A stretch of DNA of 64,000 nt from an uncultured Porphyromonadaceae bacterium (GTDB lineage: Bacteria > Bacteroidota > Bacteroidia > Bacteroidales > Muribaculaceae). A program made the translations under genes and the position numbers. The DNA lies in NCBI GenBank assembly GCA_900545955.1, contig URAU01000007.1, positions 1 through 64,000 of the forward strand. Direction: 5' to 3'. The notes beneath the pieces were generated by a model, which had not been told where the DNA came from, made no database searches, and worked only from the letters and a program-made list of their open reading frames with translations. Shown piece after piece: positions 1 to 6,389 of this stretch; position 1 is the stretch's first letter; the number at the start of each line of letters is the position of its first letter.

Positions 1-201
1 AATATAGGGCTATTCAGAACGAGGATTTTTGCACTTCGTTATTGAATCTTCAAAACCTTGTGCATCCGCCCATCTTCAGAGGCTAAGCTGCTGATCTTCG
101 GGTGCACCAGGGTGCATCCCTACTTTTGGCAACCAACATGAATATCGCTACCTGCGTCGCCATCTAAAATAAAGCGAATAAAATGCAAAATGTAAGGGAA
201 A
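1..201. other. Gene-free left edge with a degenerate repeat copy
   Basis: I see no coding sequence in this stretch. Apart from the repeat at about 58-123 (listed separately) it is AT-rich spacer leading into the promoter of the aromatic amino acid operon. Any gene to the left ends outside the window. Confidence 0.6.
58..123. repeat. Degenerate copy of a REP-like palindromic element
   Basis: The right arm (101-123, GGTGCACCAGGGTGCATCC then CTAC) matches the arms of the perfect inverted repeat at 26150-26229. The inner segment (CTTCAGAGGCTAAGCTGCTGAT, about 73-94) matches the reverse complement of that element's loop with a few changes. The left arm here is reduced to TGTGCATCCG. The two copies therefore share a whole-element alignment in opposite orientation. 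This is seen directly; its function is unknown. Confidence 0.75.
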
Positions 202-233
202 GTTGGGAAAATCGGAAAGAATGATTAAATTTG
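202..233 (+). promoter_or_regulatory. Bacteroidota promoter of the aromatic leader/pheA operon
   Basis: GTTG at 202-205, a 20-nt spacer and TAAATTTG at 226-233 fit the Bacteroidota sigma-70 pattern TTTG/TAnnTTTG. Transcription would start near 240. That leaves a leader of about 320 nt before pheA, which contains a small aromatic-rich ORF and hairpins. Confidence 0.6.
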
Positions 234-315
234 CGGGGTAAAGCTGACAGAAAAGGCAAAATCAAGCCATCAAGCGAAATATAGCGATGTAGCTATTAAA
301 CGAATTAGCGAAATT

Positions 316-393
316 ATGACACGATTTAGCACATACGGCTACTTTTACTTCTTTTATTGCAAAAAGGAGCGGATAAGGCGTGTGGCTTTCTGA
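316..393 (+). CDS. Phe/Tyr-rich leader peptide (candidate pheL-type attenuator ORF)
   Basis: A 25-codon ORF starts at ATG 316 and stops at TGA 391. Residues 4-14 read F S T Y G Y F Y F F Y, so 8 of 11 are Phe or Tyr. The ORF lies between a good promoter (202-233) and pheA (559), the start of an operon for Phe/Tyr synthesis. Peptides rich in the end-product amino acid are the hallmark of ribosome-mediated attenuation, as in trp, his and phe leaders. There is no Shine-Dalgarno sequence, which is normal for Bacteroidota; the upstream region is A-rich. That it is translated and regulatory is inference. Chance is the alternative, but composition, position and RNA folding agree. Confidence 0.7.
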   Translation: MTRFSTYGYFYFFYCKKERIRRVAF

Positions 394-525
394 CAATCGA
401 TTTTGCCCCGAAAGGTTTACAGCACAGATTCAACCGAACTCATAACGACGTCCCGCTCCGCCAACGCAATAAGGTGAAGCGGGACGTTGTCTGAACTGCC
501 AAGGGCGCAAATCTGATTTGTCGCC
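391..525 (+). promoter_or_regulatory. Candidate attenuator: mutually exclusive hairpins upstream of pheA
   Basis: A stable stem pairs ACGTCCCGCT (448-457) with AGCGGGACGT (478-487), extendable by about 3 bp. A second hairpin pairs GGCG+CAAAT (504-512) with ATTTG+CGCC (516-525). Segment 392-409 (GACAA...TTTGCCCC), which overlaps the leader stop codon, can instead pair with 503-522 (GGGCGCAAA...TTGTC) and so exclude the second hairpin. A ribosome stalled on the Phe/Tyr codons (343-357) would leave 392-409 free; one reaching the stop would cover it. No clear U-tract follows either hairpin, so control could be Rho-dependent or translational. The pairing was read by eye. Confidence 0.5.
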
Positions 526-558
526 GATGTAAAATTGAATAACAGATACTGATAATAT

Positions 559-1425
559 ATGGAGAATAAACGAAGGGTGACGATTCAGGGTGTGGCGGGA
601 TGCTTTCACGATGCCGCAGCACGGGCGTATTTCGGCTCGCACTTCGAGGGCGAGGAGATTGAGACGGTGCCCTGCGATTCGTTTCCGGAGATGATGCGGC
701 TGCTCGACGCCGACGCGTCGCTGCTCGGCATTATGGCAATCGAAAACACCATAGCCGGGGCGCTTCTGCAGAACCACGAGCTGCTGCGCAAAAGCCGCGC
801 CGTAGTAGTGGGCGAGCACAAGACGCGCATCTCCCATGTGCTGGCGGCTCTCCCCGGCCAGAGCATCGACGACCTGACGGAGGTCAACTCCCACCCGATG
901 GCGCTGATGCAGTGCGAGGAGTATCTGCGCCGCCACCCCAACCTGCGCATGGTGGAGAAATTCGACACCGCAGGTTCTGCCCGCGAGATTGCCGAAAAGC
1001 AGCTTACGGGCCATGCGGCTGTATGCGGCGAATATGCCGCCGAGCTCTACGGCCTCAACATACTGGAGCGCGGCATCGAGACAAACAAGCGCAACTTCAC
1101 GCGCTTTCTCGTGCTGGCCGACCCGCTGCTCGTGCCCGAGCTGCGCCCGAAGCCCGAGACGCTCGACAAGGCCTCGATCGTATTCACCCTCCAGCACTCC
1201 AAGGGGGCGCTGAGCAAGGTGCTCACCATACTGAGTTTCTACGACATGAACCTCAGCAAAATCCAGTCGATGCCGATACTGGGTCGCGAATGGGAGTACC
1301 GCTTCTACGTCGACCTGACGTTCGACAGCTATGTGCGCTACACCCAGGCGCTGGCCGCCGTGACGCCGCTGATAAGCGAACTGCGCGTGCTCGGCGAATA
1401 CCGCCAGTGCGACAACGAAATCTGA
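559..1425 (+). CDS. pheA: Prephenate dehydratase
   Basis: Monofunctional prephenate dehydratase (288 aa), converting prephenate to phenylpyruvate in cytosolic phenylalanine synthesis. The N-terminal two-lobed catalytic domain (about 5-185) ends with the family motif NFTRFLVL, whose Thr-Arg-Phe belongs to the active site. A C-terminal ACT domain (about 203-280, from KASIVFTL) includes a GALSKVL segment like the GALV element that binds feedback-inhibiting Phe. There is no fused chorismate mutase; that activity is fused to DAHP synthase two genes downstream. The start at 559 gives the normal family N-terminus. It is the first structural gene of the operon and sits 12 nt before the aminotransferase. 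The upstream leader suggests attenuation by Phe/Tyr supply. Confidence 0.93.
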   Translation: MENKRRVTIQGVAGCFHDAAARAYFGSHFEGEEIETVPCDSFPEMMRLLDADASLLGIMAIENTIAGALLQNHELLRKSRAVVVGEHKTRISHVLAALPGQSIDDLTEVNSHPMALMQCEEYLRRHPNLRMVEKFDTAGSAREIAEKQLTGHAAVCGEYAAELYGLNILERGIETNKRNFTRFLVLADPLLVPELRPKPETLDKASIVFTLQHSKGALSKVLTILSFYDMNLSKIQSMPILGREWEYRFYVDLTFDSYVRYTQALAAVTPLISELRVLGEYRQCDNEI

Positions 1426-1437
1426 CATTCCACGCCA

Positions 1438-2610
1438 ATGACATGCAATAAAATAGCTCCCGCCGACCGCGTCGACGAAATCAAAGAATACTATTTCTCG
1501 CGCAAGCTGCGCGAGGTGGCGGCCATGAAGGCCGCCGGTGCCGACGTGATTTCGCTCGCCATCGGCGGTCCCGACCTGCCGCCGGCGCCCGAGGTCGTCG
1601 ACACGCTCGCCGCCGAGGCCGCACGCCCCGACACCCACAGTTACCAGCCCACCACCGGCGCTCCCGCACTGCGGCAGGCCTGGGCCGACTGGTACCGCCG
1701 CTGGTACGGCGTGACGCTCGACCCCGCCACCGAGCTCCAGCCGCTCATCGGCTCGAAAGAGGGTGTGCTCCTACTCTCGCTGACATTCCTTAATCCCGGC
1801 GACGGCGTGCTCGTGCCAAATCCCGGATATCCCACATATACCTCCGCATCGAAACTCGCCCAAGCCGAAATCTTCAGCTACGATCTGATCGCCGAGCGCG
1901 GCTGGCAGCCCGACTTCGACCAGCTCGAGGGGATGCCGCTCGACCGCATCAGAATGATGTGGGTGAACTATCCCCACATGCCAACCGGCACACCGGCCGA
2001 TATGGATGTACTTCACAGAATCATCGACTTCGGCCGCCGCCACAACATAGTGATAGCCCACGACAATCCCTACAGCTTCATCCTCAGCGAACGTCCCACG
2101 AGTATCATGCAGATTGATGGGGCGCGCGACGTGGCCGTGGAGATGAACTCGCTGAGCAAGAGCCACAACATGGCCGGATGGCGCATGGCCGTGGCCGTCT
2201 CCAATCCCACTTTCATAGGGTGGATGCTGAAAGTGAAATCCAACATGGAGTCGGGGCAGTTTCTGCCGATGATGCGCGCCGCCACCGAGGCGCTGCAGGC
2301 GCCCGACCAGTGGTACCGCGACCTCAACGCCACCTACCGCGAGCGCCGCGCCGTGGCCGAGCGCATTATGGATGCCCTCGGCTGTCGCTTCGACCCGAAG
2401 CAGACCGGGCTCTTCCTCTGGGGACGCATCCCCGACGAGGAGGCTGGTGCCGAGGCGATGGCCGACCGCCTACTCTACGATAAGCATGTGTTCCTCACCC
2501 CCGGCAGCATCTTCGGCTCGAACGGCGAGCGCTATATCCGCATATCGCTCTGCGCCCCGGTGGCTACGCTGGAGCGTGCCCTGGAGCGCCTTACGCAAAA
2601 ACAATCCTGA
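1438..2610 (+). CDS. Class I/II PLP aminotransferase of aromatic amino acid synthesis
   Basis: Fold-type I aminotransferase of 390 aa. The Schiff-base lysine is K241 in SLSKSHNMAGWR, the typical S-x-S-K-x-x-x-M-x-G-W-R block. N-terminal DVISLAIGGPDLPP and YPHMPTGTPAD are the substrate and cofactor signatures of the aspartate/LL-diaminopimelate aminotransferase group. Lying between pheA and the DAHP synthase-chorismate mutase gene, it most likely transaminates phenylpyruvate and/or hydroxyphenylpyruvate to Phe/Tyr. Its closest family names would be AspC- or DapL-like, and specificity cannot be read from the sequence. It starts 12 nt after the pheA stop and so is cotranscribed. Confidence 0.85.
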   Translation: MTCNKIAPADRVDEIKEYYFSRKLREVAAMKAAGADVISLAIGGPDLPPAPEVVDTLAAEAARPDTHSYQPTTGAPALRQAWADWYRRWYGVTLDPATELQPLIGSKEGVLLLSLTFLNPGDGVLVPNPGYPTYTSASKLAQAEIFSYDLIAERGWQPDFDQLEGMPLDRIRMMWVNYPHMPTGTPADMDVLHRIIDFGRRHNIVIAHDNPYSFILSERPTSIMQIDGARDVAVEMNSLSKSHNMAGWRMAVAVSNPTFIGWMLKVKSNMESGQFLPMMRAATEALQAPDQWYRDLNATYRERRAVAERIMDALGCRFDPKQTGLFLWGRIPDEEAGAEAMADRLLYDKHVFLTPGSIFGSNGERYIRISLCAPVATLERALERLTQKQS

Positions 2611-2643
2611 AATCATTCATTCCAATCCATACAGAAATTTATT

Positions 2644-3726
2644 ATGGCAGACATACTTACCGACCTACAGCCCATATCGCTCCCCGGCATCAACCCCGAT
2701 GAACCACTCATAATCGCCGGCCCATGCAGTGCCGAGACCGAGGAGCAGGTGCTCTCCACCGCCCGCCAGCTCGCCGCCACGGGCATAAAGATATTCCGCG
2801 CCGGTATCTGGAAGCCGCGCACCAAGCCCGGTGGCTTCGAGGGAATCGGTGCCCCGGGACTGAAATGGCTACGCGAGGTGAAGGAGCAGACAGGGATGTA
2901 CACCGCTACCGAAGTAGCCACGCGGGCCCACGTGCAACTCGCCCTTGAGGCCGGAGTCGACGTGCTCTGGATCGGAGCACGTACCTCGGCCAACCCCTTC
3001 GCCATGCAGGAGATTGCCGACACGCTGCGCGAACTCGGAGCCGACGTGCCCGTGCTTGTCAAAAACCCCGTAAACCCCGACCTCGAGCTATGGATCGGCG
3101 CCATGCAGCGCCTTCACAACGCCGGAATCCGACGTATAGCCGCCATCCACCGCGGATTCAGCACCGACGGGCGCCATATCTACCGCAATATGCCCCAGTG
3201 GCACATCCCCATCGAGTTGCGCCTGCGCTTCCCCTCGCTGCCGATTATCTGCGACCCCTCACATATCGGCGGTAAGCGCGAACTCATAGGAACGCTCTCG
3301 CAGCAGGCCTTCGACATGGGTTTCAACGGGCTTATCATCGAGAGCCACTGCGACCCCGACAACGCCTGGAGCGACGCCGCCCAGCAGCTCACACCCGAAG
3401 TGCTCGGCATAATCCTCGGCAACCTGAAAGTGCGCGAGCAGCAGCAGACCACCGAGTCGCTCGCCCTTCTGCGCCGCCAGATCGACGCCGTCGACAACGA
3501 GTTGCTCGACGTACTGGCACGACGCATGAGCATCTCGCGCGAAATCGGCCGCTATAAAAAAGAGCACAGCATGCCCGTGGTTCAGGCCGGCCGATACAAC
3601 GACGTGCTCCGCTCGCGCATCCAGGCCGGTGAGGAGCTGGGTATGTCGGCCGAATTCATGCGAACCTTCCTCCTTGCTGTCCACGACGAGTCCGTGCGGC
3701 AGCAAATCGACATCCTCAACTCCTAA
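2644..3726 (+). CDS. Bifunctional DAHP synthase / chorismate mutase
   Basis: A 360-aa fusion. Residues 1-260 are a KDPG-aldolase-type DAHP synthase (IIAGPCSAETEEQV, FRAGIWKPRTKPGGFEG, ICDPSHIGGKRE), joining phosphoenolpyruvate and erythrose-4-phosphate at the entry of the shikimate pathway. Residues about 270-355 are an AroQ-type helical chorismate mutase (LLRRQIDAVDNELLDVLARR, then SREIGRYK). The fusion is the known Bacteroidota form, in which the mutase domain can lend allosteric control. In many Bacteroidales the next gene is prephenate dehydrogenase (tyrA). It is absent here, and a non-coding gap follows. The gene is the last of the three-gene operon. Confidence 0.92.
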   Translation: MADILTDLQPISLPGINPDEPLIIAGPCSAETEEQVLSTARQLAATGIKIFRAGIWKPRTKPGGFEGIGAPGLKWLREVKEQTGMYTATEVATRAHVQLALEAGVDVLWIGARTSANPFAMQEIADTLRELGADVPVLVKNPVNPDLELWIGAMQRLHNAGIRRIAAIHRGFSTDGRHIYRNMPQWHIPIELRLRFPSLPIICDPSHIGGKRELIGTLSQQAFDMGFNGLIIESHCDPDNAWSDAAQQLTPEVLGIILGNLKVREQQQTTESLALLRRQIDAVDNELLDVLARRMSISREIGRYKKEHSMPVVQAGRYNDVLRSRIQAGEELGMSAEFMRTFLLAVHDESVRQQIDILNS

Positions 3727-3962
3727 CACCGCGATATTGGCGTCTCTTTATAGCGGCGCATCTTTGGCGTCGCCATCGGGATTCGGCCTCGGGGCCGTAC
3801 TTTAGTACTGTCCCCTTCGGCGCTCACCCTCGGCTCCTAAAATCTGCACCACTCTAAAAAGCCGCCTGCCATCCGGACGGAAGCCCTAATAGGCGTAGTT
3901 AGTACGTAAATTGTAGACTAACAACGCAAAATATGACAACGAGTATTTTCTTTGCCTAATTT
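3727..3962. other. Non-coding gap after the aromatic operon
   Basis: No ORF is supported. The stretch holds GC-rich inverted segments (CGGCCTCGGGGCCG near 3784-3797, GTACTTTAGTAC near 3798-3809) that could form the operon's 3' structure. It turns AT-rich towards the promoter at 3963. No tyrA remnant was recognised. Confidence 0.5.
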
Positions 3963-3992
3963 TTTGTGTTTGCAAAATAATTATTAATTTTG
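3963..3992 (+). promoter_or_regulatory. Promoter of the structured RNA at 3998
   Basis: TTTG at 3963-3966, an 18-nt spacer and TAATTTTG at 3985-3992 match the Bacteroidota promoter, with the spacer one base under the usual 19-21. The predicted start, near 3999, falls at the foot of the first hairpin of the RNA candidate. Confidence 0.65.
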
Positions 3993-3997
3993 CAACA

Positions 3998-4219
3998 TCA
4001 GTCTAACGACTGATACTTACATATTGATTAACAAGAGACGTTATGTCTTCTGCTTGTACGGATAAAGCGTAGGAAACTTAAATCCAGGTATATGCAAGAG
4101 ATAGCCATAACAGTCTCCATGCCATATGGCGTGGAGTTGTTATTGTCACATCTTCATATACAGGTATTCCTACCACCTTTCCGTAAAGGCGTGGCATAGC
4201 AGCCCACGCCTCTATTTTT
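3998..4219 (+). ncRNA. Candidate structured ncRNA, about 220 nt, long-rod fold
   Basis: A good promoter lies upstream and an intrinsic terminator closes the unit. Elements by eye: hairpin ATCAGTC/GACTGAT (3997-4014); hairpin ACAAG..AGAC/GTCT..CTTGT (4031-4057); a long rod of successive helices TACGG/CCGTA (4057-4061/4181-4185), GTAGGAA/TTCCTAC (4069-4075/4167-4173), GTATATG/CATATAC (4088-4094/4155-4161), AAGA/TCTT (4096-4099/4151-4154), ATAACA/TGTTAT (4107-4112/4138-4143) and CTCCATGCC/GGCGTGGAG (4115-4123/4128-4136, one G-U) capped by ATAT. An asymmetric loop (4076-4087 against 4162-4166) interrupts the rod. The fold recalls 6S RNA, but I cannot assign a family. It could instead be a regulatory leader of the gene at 4264. 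Confidence 0.65.
4187..4219 (+). terminator. Intrinsic terminator of the structured RNA
   Basis: AGGCGTGG (4187-4194) pairs with CCACGCCT (4204-4211) around a 9-nt loop, followed by CTATTTTT. It lies 45 nt before the start of the next CDS. It therefore ends the RNA or attenuates the downstream gene. Confidence 0.75.
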
Positions 4220-4263
4220 GTATGGTCGAAAGGGCTGTAAGACCAATCATTCATGCAATACGT

Positions 4264-4596
4264 ATGAAACTATTACACAAAGGATTGCTGATATTGGGGA
4301 TGCTGTCTGCTCCATTGGTATCGGCATTAGCCGAGGAAGTAACCACATCGTCCGGCCAAGTTGTGGGCTCGTGCACCATTGAATCGTCCGAGATCAAGTA
4401 CGACCGATCCGGCAATGAAGTCGTATGGGTTAAAGTCAAAGTGACTAACAACACCGGACAGAGAATCCGTGGTACGGTTTACGGGAATAAGGGTGGCGAA
4501 TACCAGTTTATCGTTGATCCTTATAATTCTTCATGGGGATACTTGGACAACTGCCAAGAAGCGCCTTCTTATTTAATCTGCAACAACGCAAACTGA
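4264..4596 (+). CDS. Small exported protein of unknown function
   Basis: 110 aa from ATG 4264. The upstream in-frame ATG at 4126 lies inside the structured RNA and encodes no plausible N-terminus, whereas MKLLHKGLLILGMLSAPLVSALA is a clear signal peptide. The mature part (about 87 aa) has segments that look like beta-strands (EVVWVKVKVTNN, RIRGTVYGN, EYQFIVDP) and three cysteines, so a small periplasmic or surface beta-fold is likely. I do not recognise the family. It is followed 4 nt later by another small exported protein; the two form a cassette. Codon and base composition are more AT-rich than the neighbouring operons, which hints at horizontal origin or relaxed constraint. Confidence 0.6.
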   Translation: MKLLHKGLLILGMLSAPLVSALAEEVTTSSGQVVGSCTIESSEIKYDRSGNEVVWVKVKVTNNTGQRIRGTVYGNKGGEYQFIVDPYNSSWGYLDNCQEAPSYLICNNAN

Positions 4597-4600
4597 ATTC

Positions 4601-4975
4601 ATGAAAAAATTTGCTTTCACGCTTCTGGCAGCACTATCGATTTCCCTCTGCTGCAGTGCCGAATCTCCCGAAGCCAGAAAAATTGTCAATTCCCTGCAAG
4701 GTGCAGGCGCACCATGCAAAACCGCTGACGGCAGAAATGGCAGAATGTATCGTCAGTCTGAAACGACTACGACAACTACGACGTATTCTACCGGTAGTAA
4801 CCGGAACTCAGGAAGTAATTCCACAACGGTTTCAACCGGTGGAAATGCCAGTCTGACAAACCCCAGCGTTTCATATGGATTAAGTAATACATCGACGTCG
4901 GGAACAGTTTCGAAAAGCAACAGTACCACCACTACGACCACGACCCAGACAACAAGTCAGTGTGTACCATATTAA
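4601..4975 (+). CDS. Small exported Thr/Ser-rich low-complexity protein
   Basis: 124 aa. MKKFAFTLLAALSISLCCSAE is a signal peptide with cysteines at its end, so it could be lipidated. The mature region has a short ordered start (PEARKIVNSLQGAGAPCK) followed by about 75 residues of Thr, Ser, Asn and Gly. These include two runs of consecutive threonines, encoded by ACN repeats at about 4767-4790 and 4924-4950. Such tails are typical of surface-exposed, possibly O-glycosylated linkers, and the DNA repeats are slippage-prone. I recognise no family. It starts 4 nt after the previous gene's stop and is followed by a bidirectional terminator at 5034. Confidence 0.55.
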   Translation: MKKFAFTLLAALSISLCCSAESPEARKIVNSLQGAGAPCKTADGRNGRMYRQSETTTTTTTYSTGSNRNSGSNSTTVSTGGNASLTNPSVSYGLSNTSTSGTVSKSNSTTTTTTTQTTSQCVPY

Positions 4976-5033
4976 ATCTTACAATACCTTCAATCCCAGT
5001 TTAAGGTAATTCGATACACACATACAATATTTA

Positions 5034-5070
5034 AGACGGCGTGACAGTTCAAGAGACTGACACGCCGTCT
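5034..5070. terminator. Bidirectional terminator between convergent genes
   Basis: AGACGGCGTG (5034-5043) pairs perfectly with CACGCCGTCT (5061-5070), with an inner CAGT/ACTG helix. T-rich sequence follows on the plus strand and A/T-rich sequence on the other side. It separates the small exported genes (plus) from the carbohydrate operon (minus). Confidence 0.8.
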
Positions 5071-5115
5071 ATTTTATGGGTATTTATATTAGGGGGATTC
5101 GAGGGTGGCGGGGAA

Positions 5116-6354
5116 TCAGAGGGAGGCGAGGATGGGGGTGCCGGACTGGAGGCGCTTGAGGCGGAGAAGGGCTTCGAGGTAGTAGTAGTCGGCGTAGATG
5201 ATGGAGGCGTCGATTTCAGAGCCGGCGGGGTGATGGCCTACGGAGTGGTCGAGGAAGGAGCTGCGATGGGCGGAGGAGCGGTAGCTGTCGGAGCTGAGCG
5301 AGGCAAGCATTTTCTCGGCACAGTGGCGGTAGCGGTCGGATTTCTCGCCCTCGACGTAACCCTGGAGTTCGAGCAGGGCGGAGGCTACGACGCTGGCTGC
5401 GGAGGCGTCGCGCGGAGTCGAGGTTTCGGCGGGGGCGCTGAAGTCCCAGTAGGGGACGTAGTCGGTGGGGAGACGGTCGAGATATACGTCGGTTACCTTC
5501 TGGGCAAAGTCGAGGAAACGCGGGTCGTGGGTCTCGCGATATACCATGGTGTAGCCGTAGATGGCCCAGGCCTGTCCGCGGGCCCACATGGAGTTGTCGG
5601 CGAGGCCCTGATGTGTCATTCCCTTGATGAAGTCGCCTGTGACGGGGTTGTAGACGGCCACATGATAGCTGGTATAGTCGGGACGGAAGGCGTGGGCCAT
5701 GGTGGTCTCGGCATGCTTCACGGCGATGTCGTAGAGGCGGTGGTCGCCGCCGTTCTTAGCTGCCCAGAAAAGCATTTCGAGGTTAATCATATTGTCCATG
5801 ATGGTGTTGTGGCCACCGAGTGCCTCCACATTGCGCGGCCACGAGAGGATAGTGCCCACGGCGGGATTGAAGAGCGTGGCGAGCGTATCGGCTGTATCGA
5901 GAATCACCTGGCGGAAGGCGGGATTGTGGGTGAGGCGGTAGCCGTTGCCGTAGCTGCAGAACATCAGGAAGCCGAGATCATGGTCGAACGCGGGGCGCTT
6001 CGAGAGATATTCGAGCGAGGCTGTGAAGCGCTCGGCCTCGGCGCGGAGGGTCTCGTCGTGGGTGTATTCGTAGTCCATCCAGAGCACGCCGGGCCAGAAG
6101 CCCGCACACCATTCGTCGGCCGTGGCCTTGCGGCAGTGCCAGAGCGTGTCGGAATGCTCGATGTTGCGCGGCATCATGGAGTAGACGAGCGAGTCGGGCT
6201 GCCGGTGAAGCTCGCCAAGGGTCTTGCCGACCTTCGAGTGGCAGTATGTAAGCGCCTCGTCGACGCTGAAATCGTCGGAGGCTTTCGACTGCGAGGCGCA
6301 GGCAGCCATGCATGCGCCTATCAGACTGAGGAATCCAAGTTTTAAGAGTCGCAT
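5116..6354 (-). CDS. GH88 unsaturated glucuronyl hydrolase, lipoprotein
   Basis: 412 aa. The signal ends in a lipobox (IGACMAAC), so it is probably membrane-anchored on the periplasmic or outer-membrane side. The (alpha/alpha)6-barrel family signatures are present: HDLGFLMFCSYGNGYRL, TIMDNMINLEMLFWAA with the candidate catalytic Asp, and ARGQAWAIYGYTMVYRET. GH88 enzymes hydrate and release 4,5-unsaturated uronic acids from the non-reducing end of lyase products. That matches the two lyase-fold proteins encoded in this locus (11643 and 23498). It is the last gene of the minus-strand enzyme operon, 35 nt after the GH43 gene. Length is normal for the family. Preferred linkage cannot be told. Confidence 0.9.
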   Translation of the reverse strand: MRLLKLGFLSLIGACMAACASQSKASDDFSVDEALTYCHSKVGKTLGELHRQPDSLVYSMMPRNIEHSDTLWHCRKATADEWCAGFWPGVLWMDYEYTHDETLRAEAERFTASLEYLSKRPAFDHDLGFLMFCSYGNGYRLTHNPAFRQVILDTADTLATLFNPAVGTILSWPRNVEALGGHNTIMDNMINLEMLFWAAKNGGDHRLYDIAVKHAETTMAHAFRPDYTSYHVAVYNPVTGDFIKGMTHQGLADNSMWARGQAWAIYGYTMVYRETHDPRFLDFAQKVTDVYLDRLPTDYVPYWDFSAPAETSTPRDASAASVVASALLELQGYVEGEKSDRYRHCAEKMLASLSSDSYRSSAHRSSFLDHSVGHHPAGSEIDASIIYADYYYLEALLRLKRLQSGTPILASL

Positions 6355-6389
6355 TCTTAAACTGTATATCTTGATTACTATGTAGGATA

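Noticed and set aside
3963..4219. Assigning the rod-shaped RNA outright as 6S RNA
   Set aside because: The long rod fits, but the 5' hairpins and small internal loop do not match the 6S bubble clearly, and I could not run a covariance model.
4126..4263. N-terminal extension of the small exported protein from ATG 4126
   Set aside because: It would place coding sequence inside the RNA rod and terminator and ahead of a good signal peptide that begins at 4264.
5041..6345. 434-codon plus-strand frame over the GH88 gene
   Set aside because: Antisense to a convincing GH88; Gly/Val/Glu-rich shadow composition. The same applies to the long plus-strand frames at 11805-12998, 13620-14717, 16363-18399 and 28086-29744.
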